Under the pieces are notes generated by a model that did no database searches, had not been told where the DNA came from, and worked only from the letters and a program-made list of their open reading frames with translations. The position numbers and the translations under genes were made by a program. 64,000 bases of DNA from Nageia nagi (lineage: Eukaryota; Pinophyta), in NCBI GenBank assembly GCA_050084985.1, contig JBITNC010000001.1:172980001-173044000 (forward strand), written 5' to 3'. Positions 21,991 through 38,237 of the stretch are shown here, piece by piece; position 1 is the first letter of the stretch; each line of letters opens with the position of its first letter.

Positions 21991-23920
21991 AAAATGAAGG
22001 TTCACTCATTATGGCTATATACAACATAAGAAGAAGAAACAAGGATTAAGATATGTGCAAAATAAATGCACTAAAAAGGTAACCCTTCATGTTCATGAAA
22101 CAAAAAATCTAAAATTTCCATAAGAATCATAAGCATAAGTAATAATAATTGAATTTAAAGATCAATTGAAACAAAATATAATTAACTTGTTCTTACAAAA
22201 AGAAAAAAATATTGTTAGCAATTTTAGTTTATTAAGTTAACAACTAACTACTTTGCAAGTTAGAAATTAAAGTTTACATAATTTTTTTTTATCAATTTGA
22301 TAATTAAAACAACCATAGCTTGTATAAAAACTTTGAAGAAAAATATAATTGACACAAGTTAGTGGTTAGTTTCTTAGTTTACATTATCTATTTGTACAAT
22401 CATAGATAAATACTTTACAAAATGTTGAAAAAGAGTCAATTGGAATGTTTTCATTTTAGCCTCTTTATGCCTTTTTCAAAGCTTATCCCTCTTTTCCTTT
22501 TTCTTTGCTTCCCTCCAAATTGAATTATGCTCTCTTTGCAAAGAGAGCACCTTTGAAATAATGTTTTTCCTTTTAAATTTACAAGCCATTAAAAAATAGA
22601 GAGCACCTTGGAAATTATGTTTTTCCTTTTTAATTTACAAGCCATTCAAAATCACATTTCACATATTAAAAATCAATAATGAGGGTTAGGTATCAACATG
22701 ATGTACGTTAACGAAAACTAATTAAGTTAAGAAACAAACTTGTAATTAGTTTAAGTTAAATTTTAAGATCCATTAAAACTCAAAACATTGAGAATGGAAA
22801 AAGGAGAGGCTTAATGAAAATGTCATCATAAGTTGTAATCACTCACTAAAAAATATTTAATAAGGTAAAATATTATGACAATTTAAGATTCCAACTCAAA
22901 AAAAGTATGAATAGGAAGTTTCATGGCATCTTTTGATAACTTTAATTTTTACTTCACAAAAGATAAATTTAGGGTTCTCATACATGTCCCTCCAAAATGG
23001 GTATGTAGTAATTTATCCAAGGGATAACACCCTTCCTCTCTCTTGCAAAAAAATATATAAAAAGATTCAAATTCACAATGTAGATACATATTTGTAACTT
23101 GAGAATAAGAATAAAAATGATAGAAGAAAGACCAAAAAAAGGCACTTATAAGATATAAAAAAATTCATTTACCACTTTTTTTTTAATTTTGCCAAAAAAA
23201 ATCTTTCCATTTTTATATTTTTCAAAAAAATAATTTCTTAATCCTTTTTTATTGTCTAATCTATTTCTTCCTGTTATATATTGAATAGAGTGTTTGTTCT
23301 TAATCCTCCAAGGGAGAGGTTTTCTTTCACCTTTACATGATTCGATGTGATAGCAAAATAGTCTTATCAATATTGGAGAGTAAAGCTCTTGCTTATCAAT
23401 CCTTCAAGGAGAGGTTTAATTTTCTACCCTTGATGCTTATTCTTGGTATATTGCATGATATATATTATGTTATATGATATTATGATGATGATATGATAGT
23501 CTTGGTTGAAACTCATATCAAGCTTTGAGATGATAATAGTTATATCTTGACAATTCCATAGTATTAACATTGGTTGAAACTCATATTAAAGTTTGTGTTA
23601 TGCATGTTATATATTTTTCATTTCTAGAAATAAATGATATATACCATGTTGTCTTTGTTGAAATTCATACAAATCTATAATATGTTGATTTTGTCTTTGA
23701 GATAACAACGCAATATCATAGGAGATGATGTGTATGCTTATAGTTATTTATCTCTATGCCTATTGTAAGAAGTCATTGTCAATCTTGGAGAGTATGGTGT
23801 ATTCTTGCCAATCCTCCTTGGTAGAGGAAGCATTTTATTTTCCTTAGTTCTCTTTATTTGATATTACCTTCTTGTAATAACCAATTGAAAGAAGGGACAA
23901 GAGATAAGATGCAAAAAGTG
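21991..23920. other. AT-rich stretch without gene; likely remains of an LTR element body
   Basis: No supported coding frame. Contains a 49-bp direct duplication (22544-22645). The phrase 'AATCCTCCAAGGGAGAGGTT' or a variant occurs at about 23303, 23397 and 23812, and 'TTGGTTGAAACTCATAT' at about 23503 and 23571. The right edge abuts the chromovirus LTR and joins, in sequence, to 29687-29803, the 3' end of another LTR element. Confidence 0.45.
22544..22645. repeat. Direct duplication, two units of about 49 bp
   Basis: The phrase GAGAGCACCTTTGAAATAAT followed by GTTTTTCCTTTTAAATTTAC and AAGCCATT is repeated once, as GAGAGCACCTTGGAAATTAT with the same tail. Units differ at a few bases. Confidence 0.85.
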
Positions 23921-24293
23921 TGTTAGGATCCCATATCCTAACATTTACATATATTATATTAGTTACTTAATTAGGTTATCGGTATATATTAAATTATAAG
24001 GTGGACCAAATCACCATTTTGTATTAACAGTCAATTAGGGTTAGGATAGGACTTTAAATGTGTATAGGATATGAATAAACATTATCTTAGAAAACATATT
24101 ATTTTGAGTTGTAAGGAGGTAGCCCCCTTGAAGCAGCATGTTATTCAATTTGTTAACGATAAAGTTTCTCTATTGTGATCTTGTTATTATTTTGATTCGC
24201 ATTGTTATTCTATTATCATTTGGATATGTTTCTAGTTTGTATTTATCTATTATTTGGCTCAAATCCCATTTTAGATCTTATGGGTTCCTAACA
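23921..24293 (+). repeat. Chromovirus 5' LTR (373 bp)
   Basis: Begins TGTTAGGATCCC, ends GGGTTCCTAACA. Aligns end to end with 29297-29686 apart from a 17-bp block present only in the 3' copy. In the first 89 bp I count 13 mismatches, which indicates an old insertion. Confidence 0.9.
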
Positions 24294-24295
24294 TC

Positions 24296-24307
24296 TGGTT
24301 TCAGAGC
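24296..24307 (+). promoter_or_regulatory. Chromovirus PBS, initiator-Met type
   Basis: TGGTTTCAGAGC starts two bases after the LTR. It differs by one base from the TGGTATCAGAGC sequence used by elements primed by initiator tRNA-Met. Confidence 0.85.
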
Positions 24308-25110
24308 TTCGATTTTGGCACCTCTAGGCAAGTTGAAGACTTAGATTTATTTAGTCCCAACTAAAATGTTGTCAAAATATTCCTAGATTTTGAGGTCAGA
24401 TTGAGTTAAAGACTTAGAAATTGCCCATTTCTAACCAAAAATGTTGCCAAAAATTTTCTAGAACTCTATAGTCACATAGACTTGAAAACCTAGAAATCAT
24501 TCATTTTACAATCGAAACTTTGCCAAAATTTCTCCAAAAATCTACATTTTTTCCAACCATAGTCCGTGACCCTTTTTTGAATCACACCATTTCTCTATCA
24601 AGCTATTTTTTTCATCCATTTCATCACTATTTATAGACCTTCAAACTACACCCAACCACTATTTATGAAAATCCTCTTTTCCTTTCGAATCCCTAGATTT
24701 CCATACCATAAATAGTAATTGCCAAAATGGATAAAAACTTTTGAGGTCATTATCTTCCAAACCATGGGGAATTAGCTAATTTTGAAAAAGCCTCTTTGTT
24801 ACCTATAGTAATGATTTTTGAGACCTATTACATTGTAATTATTTTTTCGTGTTGATCATTTCGATATATAGCATCCATACACTTTTTCAGTTTCCAAAAA
24901 TAACAATTTCCAAAAATAGCAATTTCCATAAATAATAAGATGGTTGATGGGAGAAGATTCTTGGATCTAGATAAATTATCTTAGAGAATTGATTAGTGAT
25001 GTCCACCTCCCAATTGCCCTTGATGAACTCAAAAATTCAATGGAAGATATAACTTCCAATTATGATTCCTTTAATCAACACCTGTAATCTCTTTAGTAAG
25101 TGTACATTAG

Positions 25111-25700
25111 TTGCAAGCACATCCTCTAATTCAAGTGGATTGCATGGGTCTCAATACTAGGTTGAGAAAGTCTCTCACATACCTCAAGGACCTTATCAAG
25201 CTTTTCTTCTTGGATTTTCCACATTTTTATGGTGACGACCCTATTAGTTGGTTGTATCAAGAAGAAAAATATTTCTCCTTAAACCAAATCCTTGATGCAA
25301 ATAAGGTCAACCTCACCTCCTTTCATATTGAGCGCAAAGTTTTTGACTGGTACCAATGGTTCCATAAGGTTAATGACCCCCTTCTTGGAGGTATTTCACA
25401 AAAAACCTTGTTAGATTTGGTCCTAATGATTTTGAAGATTTTACAAGTGCATTGACTAAACTTCGCCAAACAACCACGATAAGAGTATCAAAATCAATTT
25501 GAGAAACTTGCAAATTGTACCAAAGGACTCGATGAAGCATTTTTCAAAACTTGTTTCATTAGAAATTTGAAGGAATAAATTCAAGTGAAAGCTAAAATGT
25601 TCAATCCTGGTAGCTATTGGGCTTACCAAATTAGCAAAAGATAAGTTCAATGCTCAATGCAAACATGCCAAGAAGTTATTTTGAAAATCCCAAAATTCTC
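25111..25700 (+). pseudogene. Chromovirus Gag
   Basis: The frame from 25111 reads FFLDFPHFYGDDPISWLYQE, EKYFSLNQILDANKVNLTSF and HIERKVFDWYQWF. This is the standard gypsy Gag core (F-x-G-D-P-x-x-W-L at its start, A-x-x-W-Y/F in the third helix). After 25455 the frame shifts; the continuation at 25470-25690 keeps a Gag-like helix (F-E-K-L-A-N-C-T-K-G-L-D-E-A-F-F) before stops. No zinc knuckle is seen intact, although 25790-25820 (YNCDEKFRLVHRC-like) may be its remnant. Confidence 0.8.
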
Positions 25701-25820
25701 AAGGGGCACCAAAACCAAATCATTCACTACCGATTAAGCAACTCATCCCTATAGAGATGGAGGAGCATAAGAAAAAAGGACTCTTTATAATTGCGATGAG
25801 AAATTCAGACTAGTACATCG

Positions 25821-26160
25821 GTGCACTACCAAAAATTGTATGTATTAAATGTTGATGTACCATTCGAGTCAACTAAAAATACATTTGAATATGTCATGAT
25901 TGATATAATGGAGGAACCAACACAAATTGTTGAAGATACTCCTAGGATATCTTGCAATTCCTTGTCAAGATTTTCATCAACACGAATCATGAAATGTCAT
26001 GGACATTTTAAGGGACAAACCCTAATAGCATTAATTGATTTAGGGAGTATACATAATTTTATTGCTCCCAAAATGATCAAGAAGACCAATTATGATATCC
26101 ACCCATAGAATAAATTTGAGGTGATGATTGGGAATGGAAGGAAAATTTCTTTGAAATGAT
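25821..26160 (+). pseudogene. Chromovirus protease
   Basis: The frame at 25821-26108 includes TRIMKCHGHFKGQTLIALID, then LGSIHNFIAPKMIKK. The active site, normally A-L-I-D-S-G-S-T-H-N-F-I, reads D-L-G-S here. The catalytic Asp is kept but the Ser is Leu. Upstream is the conserved P-x-I-S-C-N-S-L-S-R segment common to plant gypsy polyproteins. A stop at 26108 follows. Confidence 0.8.
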
Positions 26161-26210
26161 GATCTTGCAATGTTAAGCTCATTCTAGAAGGCTACTAGCT
26201 ATAAAGTGAT

Positions 26211-26432
26211 ATGTATGCCTTGCCATTAGGGAGTTGTGATGTAGTCCTCAGGGCTCAATGGTTGCCAATGTTGGGACTTATTCTATGGGATTTTTGTGAG
26301 CTTTGGATTCAATTCATAATTCAAGGACACAAATATACTCTCAACAGATTAATATCAAGGCCATCCCAAATTATTAGTTCATACTGCATTGAGAAACTAC
26401 TTAAGAAGAAAGGGAAGGGAATGGTGGCATAA
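26211..26432 (+). pseudogene. Chromovirus protease-RT connecting segment
   Basis: Reads MYALPLGSCDVVLRAQWLPM then LGLILWDFCELWIQFIIQG. This matches the block that normally ends the protease domain (L-P-L-x-x-x-D-V-V-L-G-x-x-W-L). Frameshifts separate it from the neighbours. Confidence 0.75.
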
Positions 26433-26559
26433 TTATTTGTAATTCAAACAACAGATAAAGGATCTAAAAAATTACAAAAAATAAAAACTATTGGCACTTC
26501 ATATAGATATTTTTGAATAACCATAAGGGCTACCCCCACATCATCCTCATGATCATGTT

Positions 26560-27240
26560 ATCTAGCTGATTCCTAGGAGTCAACCATCCAACATCCGACC
26601 TTACCACTACTTATGTATGCAAAAGGATGATATTGAGAAATTGGTCCATGACATGTTGAAAGCTAGTATTATTCACCCTAGTTAAGTCCTTACTCCTCTC
26701 CTATCCTATTGGTTTGTAAGAAGGATGGGTCATGGTGCATGTGCATCAACTTTTATACCCTGAACAAAATTAAAATCAAATATAAGTTTCCCATTCTTGT
26801 AATTGATGAACTATTATATGAATTACATAATACTAAATATTTCACTAAGTTGATTCTTCGATCTGGGTACCATCAAAGAAGGTTACATGAAGAAGAAATT
26901 TCCAAAACCACCTTTCGCACACATGAAGGCTAATATGATTTTTTAATAATTTCATTTGGTCTTACTAATGCTCCTTTTGCCTTCCAAAGTCTCATGGACC
27001 AGATATTTCACCTTACCTTTAGAAATTTATTTTAGTTTTCTTTGATGACATTTTGATATACAACAAGACTTGGAAGGATCACTTATCCTAGTTAAATCAA
27101 ACCTTGGAAATTCTCCAAGACCACCAATTATACGTCAAACATTCCAAATGTTTCTGTGGATGTAAGGAGCTTGAGTATCTTGGGCATATTATTTCTAAAT
27201 AGGGTGTCAAGGTGGATCCCCTAAAGATTGAATACATGCA
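26560..27240 (+). pseudogene. Chromovirus reverse transcriptase
   Basis: Blocks can be followed across frames: IRPYHYLCMQKDDIEKLVHD (26600-26655), VCKKDGSWCMCINFYTLNKI (26712), FTKLILRSGYHQ (first catalytic site, Asp changed to Ile-Leu-Arg context), FGLTNAPFAFQSLMDQIFH (26960-27010), and FFDDILIYNKTWKDHL (27038-27085), where the catalytic Asp pair is kept. The last block is LEYLGHIISK (27172). Stops and at least three frameshifts make it inactive. Confidence 0.9.
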
Positions 27241-27800
27241 AACTTGGCCTCTTCCAAAATCTCTGAAGAGATTGCATGGATTCCTAGTATTAATTGGGCA
27301 CTACCATAAATTCATGAAAGATTATGGAAATATTGTATTCCTACTCATTACCTTCACTTGGTTGCCCACTGCTAAAGAATATTTTCATCGACTAAAGGTT
27401 TCCATGTGTTCTACCCCAGTCTTGGCCCTGCCCAATTTCTCTAAAACTTTTATCTTTGAAAGTGATGCCTCTAGCGTAGGAATTGGTGTTGTGCTAATGC
27501 AAGAAGGGTGCCCCTTAGCTTTCACTAGAAAGGCCCTCTTAGGTAAAACTCTAGCTAAATACTATGAAAAGGAAATGCTTGCTATTATTCATGTCATTTA
27601 GCATTGACAACCCTGTCTCATTGGTTGATATTTTCTCATTTTAATGGACCACCATAGTTTGAAATATTTCCTAGAACAACTCATATCCACTCCTGAATAA
27701 CAAAAGTGGATCCCAAAACTTTTGGGATATGAATATGAGATTGTGTATCGAAAGGGTAGTGAAAATGTAGTTGCAAATTCCCTTTCTTGAAAAATTTGAG
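27241..27800 (+). pseudogene. Chromovirus RT thumb/RNase H
   Basis: The frame at 27212-27601 reads LPKSLKRLHGFLVLIGHYHK, then FSKTFIFESDASSVGIGVVL with MQEG. This is the gypsy RNase H start, with E-S-D-A-S carrying the catalytic Asp. It ends LAKYYEKEMLAIIHV, where the E-K-E-M-L-A catalytic Glu is kept. The remainder (27600-27790: H-H-S-L-K-Y-F-L-E-Q, then QKWIPKLLGYEYEI) is frameshifted. Confidence 0.9.
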
Positions 27801-27849
27801 GAGCCAACGACACTTCAAGCCATATCATCTCTAGTTCCTTAATGGATCA

Positions 27850-28860
27850 ACTAAGTTAAACAAGAATGGCTTTATGATAACTTTTCTCAAACACTTATTC
27901 AACAAATACAAATGGATCTCACTAGCAAATCCCATTTCTTATGGCATGACAAGATTATTTGGTTCAAGGGTCATATTACACTACCTACCAACTCTTCATG
28001 TCATGAGATGATACTTTAGGAGTTGCACACTGCGCCAACTATTGGACACTCTAAGTTGCTAAAAAAATATAGGAAAGTAGTTTGATCCTTATATTGGCCA
28101 AGAATGAAATAGGATATCATGATGTTTGTTTTTGAATGCATTATTTTTCAACAATAAAAAGGTTAGACAGTTGATACCCTAGACCTGCTTCAACCTCTCC
28201 CCATACTAAAGTACACTTATACTAACATTTTAATGGATTTTATTGAATGCCTCCCAAAATCCTACAAGAAAGTGATTATCATGGCAGTAGTCAATTGGAT
28301 GTACAAGTATGCACACTTTTTCCCTTTGGCTCACCCCTACAAGGTTGTCACTATAGCATAACTTTTTTTGTATAATATTTTCAAACTTCATGGTATGCCT
28401 TCCACTATTGTTAGTTACCATGATTAGTGACCATGATCCAGAATTTACCAATAAATTTTGGTAAGAATTCTTCAAACTCTAGGGCACTTAGCTCAATATG
28501 GGCTTATCACCACAAATGGTCAAACAAAGATTGTTAATAAGTGCTTGGAAACATATCTCCATTATTTTACTTTAGCCCAACCCTTGCATTGGGTTCAATG
28601 GATTCCCTTAGCAAAATGGTGGTACAATACTTCATATCATACCACCATCAAGATGACCCCATATGAAGCCTTGTATGGCCAAGAACCACCCATTGTGTCC
28701 TCCTATGTTCCTAGCAGTACCAATGTCCAAGTTGTAGACACCACCTTAACCAATAGGGTAGACATCATCCATATCCTCAAAGAGAATCTCCAAGTGGGTC
28801 AACACCGCATGAAACTACAAGTTGATCAGCAACGAGTCGAGAGAGAATTCTAAGGAGACA
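27850..28860 (+). pseudogene. Chromovirus integrase
   Basis: The zinc domain is partly kept (LHTAPTIGHSKLLKKYR, 28022-28070), with the Cys pair decayed. The core shows MDFIECLPKS (28236) with the first Asp, and SDHDPEF (28427) with the second Asp. The frame 28458-28853 has TTNGQTKIVNKCLETYL, where the G-Q-T-E Glu is replaced by Lys. The C-terminal part WWYNTSYHTTIKMTPYEALY with GQEPP is well kept. The missing Glu alone would abolish integration, and stops add to this. Confidence 0.9.
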
Positions 28861-29039
28861 TGGTTTTCTTATGGCTTCGACCATACCAATAGAAATATCT
28901 CAAGATCAAAGGACCACAAAAGCTAGTTCCAAGATTTTATGGGCCTTACAAAATACTTTAGCCCATTAGACCTACAACATACAAATTGGCACTACTTGCA
29001 TCTTCCAAGGTTCACCTTATCTTTCATGTCTACTGCCTT

Positions 29040-29240
29040 AATAAGGTACTAGGCTCCTAGGAAACAATTTAGATTGAACTACCCAAATTCACTAAGGATG
29101 GATCCATAATGGTTGAACCTAAGGCTGTTCTAGACTATTGCATATGTCATCTTCACAATCACACCATTACTGAAGTTATCATCTAGTGGCATGGATTGGC
29201 CCTTGAGGATGCAACATGGGAGATACTTCATTAGCTCTAA
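29040..29240 (+). pseudogene. Chromodomain at integrase C-terminus
   Basis: The plus strand reads LPKFTKDGSIMVEPKAVLDY, then ITEVII, a stop in place of one codon, then WHGLALEDATWEIL. This is the layout of the chromovirus chromodomain: a P-x-x-I-L-D strand, x-V-x-W hydrophobic core, and A-T-W-E. In active relatives it steers integration, often toward heterochromatin. One stop interrupts it. Confidence 0.85.
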
Positions 29241-29280
29241 CAATAATTTCCCAATTTTTATCTTTGAGGAGAAATCTCTC

Positions 29281-29296
29281 TTTTAAGGGGGTGGCA
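29281..29296 (+). promoter_or_regulatory. Chromovirus PPT
   Basis: TTTTAAGGGGGTGGCA immediately precedes the 3' LTR start TGTCAG, as expected for the polypurine tract. Confidence 0.85.
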
Positions 29297-29686
29297 TGTC
29301 AGTATCTCATATCCTCACATTTACTTACATTATTTCAGTTAATTAATTAGATTATCAGCATATATTAAATTTTAAGGTGGACCAACATGGTTTGTAAGAT
29401 GAATCACCATTTTGCATTAACGATCGATTAGGGTTGGGATAGGACTACAAATATGTGTATCAGAGGAATAGACATTATGTTGGAGAATATATTGTTTTGA
29501 TGTATAAGGAGGTAGCCCCCTCAAAGCAGCCCATGATTCATTTTGCCATTAGTAAAGTTTCTCTATTGTGATCTTGCTATTATTTTGATTCGCATAGTTA
29601 TTTTGTTGTCATTTGGATCTGTTGCTTCTTTATATTTCTTTATTATTTGGTTCAAATCCCATTTTAGATCTTGTGGGTTCCTAACA
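29297..29686 (+). repeat. Chromovirus 3' LTR (390 bp)
   Basis: Begins TGTCAGTATCTC, ends GGGTTCCTAACA. Has a 17-bp insertion (CATGGTTTGTAAGATGA) relative to the 5' LTR, after GGTGGACCAA. Confidence 0.9.
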
Positions 29687-29803
29687 AAGAGCCACCCCAT
29701 GCTATTTTCATGTTGATTATTTAAGGGATCAATCTTTTCATCCTTTGTCTTCTCCTTTAGATAATGTGGTTAGTTTTGCCACCACATATCCAAAGGGGGT
29801 GTT
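29687..29803 (+). other. 3' end of an interrupted LTR element, with PPT
   Basis: This 117-bp stretch ends CATATCCAAAGGGGGTGTT, a copia-like PPT directly before the LTR at 29804. It is the far side of the target into which the chromovirus inserted; the near side is the sequence left of 23921. Confidence 0.65.
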
Positions 29804-30599
29804 TGTAAATAGCTAAATTTGATTTTTAATTTATTAAAAATCATATTTTAATTATCTAGAATAAATATTTGATTAATGTCTTTATTATTATATTTGATGG
29901 ATTATTCTATTGATGAGCCCAATATATTTTGTTATTTCACACTCCTTTCTTTTGTGGTATGAGATCCAAGGCATAATGTGAAAGGTGGTTTATTAAGCAA
30001 GGATCTCAATATAAAAGGAGGAAATGGTTGAGATAACTATCTCACTATGATAGTTCATACTATGCACATTTTGTGATTCTCATTATCAAATGCAATCATT
30101 GGTTCTCACCACCACCTATCAAGCCTAAATTTATGCCCTATCACTTTATTTATCTTCATACTTTCATTCTTGTAGCTATATTAGACATTGTTGTAGGTAC
30201 ATTCATCAATTGATATTGAGTTTAGGCATCATTGCTTTGAAACATTATGTAATGCCACATAATCAGAAATATTGGCATTATGCATCGATGCACCATTCTT
30301 GTGGATATCTTGGCCCTAAATTGTAGGTAAAAATCATTATATGCCTCCTCAAGCTCATTCTAGTATTCCTTATACAATGCAAGTAAGAAACATAGGTTTG
30401 TTTCCCATTTTAAATTCAAACAAGATACTTATTAAATTTTGGGCCAATAACTAGGGTGCATTGTTGATTGTTGTCGATTTCATCATGCCTTAGTTATTAT
30501 TCATCTAATTGTGTTATTATCATCTATATTGCACATTATTTTGTTACTTTAAAATAGATTCTTTAATTGACTAAAATCAATTTTGTGTCTCCAATTACA
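29804..30599 (+). repeat. 3' LTR of the interrupted element (about 0.8 kb)
   Basis: Begins TGTAAATAGCTAAATTTG and ends near CCAATTACA. It is related throughout to the solo LTR at 19141-19838: shared words include TTTATTATTATATTTGA, ACCTATCAAG, TTATGCAT[T/C]GATGCA, and ACTAAAATCAATTTT near the end. The PPT on its left fixes the plus orientation. No matching 5' LTR is visible left of 23921. Confidence 0.7.
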
Positions 30600-30949
30600 T
30601 ATAAGAAGGTTAACATTGATAGAATTGTCAAGTACCTAAGTCGTACCCCTTTTGCACATGCTTTAAGTATATAACTACTCAACTTGGGTTCTAAAATCAA
30701 GCAATAGAGTAATATAAAAAAATCTAGATTTGGCCAAGCCTTTCATAGGGAAACATATCCTTCATCATCAAACTTAGAGCCATTTTAAGATTTTCATCGT
30801 CAAACACCTTTTAGAAATAGGCATACTCAACACTTTATAAAGGATACATACACAATATGATGTACTTTACATTCTAAAGATGCAAGTTGTCATCACTCTA
30901 AGCTCTTAAATTAAAAAAAATTGTCTTGAGTTACCCCCTTCCAATCCTA

Positions 30950-31275
30950 ACTTATCCTTGGAAAAGTATTTCCATGGACTTGTTAAGTGGTCTTCCTAGG
31001 ACCATCTAACGTCAGGATTACATCTATTTGGTTAGTAATCATTTTAGTAAAATAACCAAAAAATTCCCATGCCTTAGAACATATGTTGCAAGTGCAAGAT
31101 CCTAAGTATTATTTGATTATTTTTGGCAAACCTTAGTATAACATCAATATTATTCTAATCATGACTCCCATTTTGTAGATAATGTTGGGTGTTGACTTTA
31201 GACAATAGTAAGATTTTCTCTTAAAATTTCCACTACATATCACCCACAAAGTGATGCGAAACCAAAGTAGTCAAC
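30950..31275 (+). pseudogene. Ty3/gypsy integrase scrap
   Basis: A plus-strand series of broken codons reads SMDLLSGLPRTI, then DYIYLVSNHFSKITKKFPC, NHDSHFVDN, and TTYHPQSDAKPK near 31235. In an intact integrase these are the first Asp block, the R-F-S-K strand, the second Asp (S-D-R-D) block, and the T-A-Y-H-P-Q-S-D-G-Q loop. No LTR or other domains are attached. It is an isolated relic of a gypsy element different from the chromovirus. Confidence 0.7.
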
Positions 31276-33302
31276 CACACATTAGGGTAGTGTTAGAATA
31301 TGCAAACAATGTTCCTCAACCAAATGGGATTAATTCTTGCCCATATAGAATATGCTTATGATTAACCAATTTTTTTTTTCAATTGCTCATTCTTCATTTG
31401 AAGTTTGTTGTGTATGTGTGTATTACACCTCATTTTATGAATAATGTTATTCAATGCTTATCATTTTCTACAAAATTTATGTTTTGTATTATTATAAGTT
31501 GAGTTCTATATTAAACGATGATGCCTAAACCTTGAAGCAATGCCTATTCCAAATCATAAAGCAACCACTTAAAATGTATGTACAAACCTTATGACTAGAA
31601 CAATAGATACAAACCTCCTTGCTTAGTATAATGATATTAACCCCATTGCTACAATCTTACAAGCCTTTTGGTTCATAAGGACCAAATTCCTTTTTCATCT
31701 TCACCCTCCTACAATGAGCTACACTCGATTTTGGTTCTACTACAAGGAAGATTTCAAGAAAAACAACTCATTAGCAATCAAGCAACCAAAGTGATGGGAT
31801 GTTGATGTCAACAAAGGTTATTTATTGCCTCCCAATACATGATAGATGTGTTAACAAAAATAAGCAAACATGAAATGCAAGGTGTAGGATGCAAGCAAAT
31901 GATAAAGATTCTTCGGTTATATCTATGTTTGAAGAAAATAGTATCAAAATATCAAGAATGTAAAATACAAAGTAATAAAATTCTTTTATCATGCTGAAGG
32001 TGGGATTCTTCAACCAAACTTCACTCAAGATTTGATATTTCTTAAAAGAAGTTGATTGTGTTCAAATGACCAAGTGACTTACTTTTATATGATTCTACTT
32101 CAATACTACGTTTCCCATCCAATGCAAATAAAAACATGTCACAACCCTAGGATGCAAATTACTTAGGTGAACGTTAAACCATTTAAAATGCTACAAGATG
32201 TGAATCAAGGTACAATACACCTAAGGTACATCATAACAAACCTAACCATCATGCACAATCACATCAATCAAACCAACAACACACAAACTAAATCTAGCAA
32301 CATGCAAAATTTAACCAAGATAAATCATACCAAGCAAACCATGTAAAAAGGCACATGAGCTATTATATAGCATGCAAGCTTATGTCTAAAAAATTATGTG
32401 AAATGTAAAATAAAACAATTGCAACGAATTACACAGTTTGTCTTTCCTCAGGAAAATGAACATGCATCTTATATGGGAAAGTGAACATGCAGCTTATATC
32501 AAAGCGATGCCCACAAAAGTTTACAAGTTGCACAAAAGAGCAAAGCTTTAAGTAGTCACCTACTTCATGAATGATATTCTAATTTACAGAAGAAAAAAAT
32601 GCATCATTGTACTAGTCCAACAAAACATGCATACAATTATAACCACAGGCAGAATGTGAAAGGGAATAAAAGTCAAAAACTGTGTAGGTCACATTCTACT
32701 CAATTATGTGAGAAACAATCATTCAAATACTTAATTGCTATAAATTTACATTTGGACCAACTTTGGTAAGTCTTACAAACCAATAGGTTTAAAAGAATGT
32801 TAAAAGACATCTTACTCTAGAATACAAAGATGCCAATTTGACAATCTGAAACACTATATCTCATTAGTATCAAACAAATCCCGAAAGAACATGCAAAAAT
32901 AAGGTCTTGCAGTGAATTCCCATAAAAAAATGCAGTTACAAGTAGCTATCTCTGCCAAAACAGAACTATTCCACATTCAAACATCATCAAAAATTTATAT
33001 TATTCCTGGCATAGATGTTTATTCTTGGCATGACATCATTTGGTGCTACCTTAGAGCAAAATTTTATAAGTATATAGGATGCAAGCCCAGAGGCATTTGG
33101 CAACTTGATACTTGATACTTGATACAATTCCACCAAGTTGCTGTTAAGCAATGTCCTTGCAGTCTAATTAGATCAAAAAATAAATTTAAGGCTTAAAATC
33201 GGCCAATCTTAACCAATTTCAGTAAAATACAAAGCGGACAAATTTTCCATGATAGTAATAAAGGAAAAGATAACCCAATCTGAATAACAGCACCCCTTTG
33301 TA
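31276..33302. other. No gene seen; flank downstream of the ADCS gene
   Basis: AT-rich sequence without supported frames. The part next to 33303 should contain the 3' untranslated region and poly(A) site of the minus-strand gene. I could not pick a single convincing poly(A) signal. Confidence 0.4.

Positions 33303-38237
<4,935 letters not shown>

Larger units (their letters stand above)
23921..29686 (+). mobile_element. Complete short-LTR Ty3/gypsy chromovirus (Reina-like), inactive
   Basis: About 5.8 kb with both LTRs (23921-24293 and 29297-29686), a PBS, gag, protease, RT, RNase H, integrase, chromodomain and PPT, all on the plus strand. LTRs start TGT and end CTAACA. Flanks AAGTG (23916-23920) and AAGAG (29687-29691) look like a 5-bp target duplication with one change. 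Short LTRs, an initiator-Met type PBS and a C-terminal chromodomain fit the Reina group of plant chromoviruses; the group name is inference. Frames are broken and the integrase Glu is lost. Confidence 0.9.
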
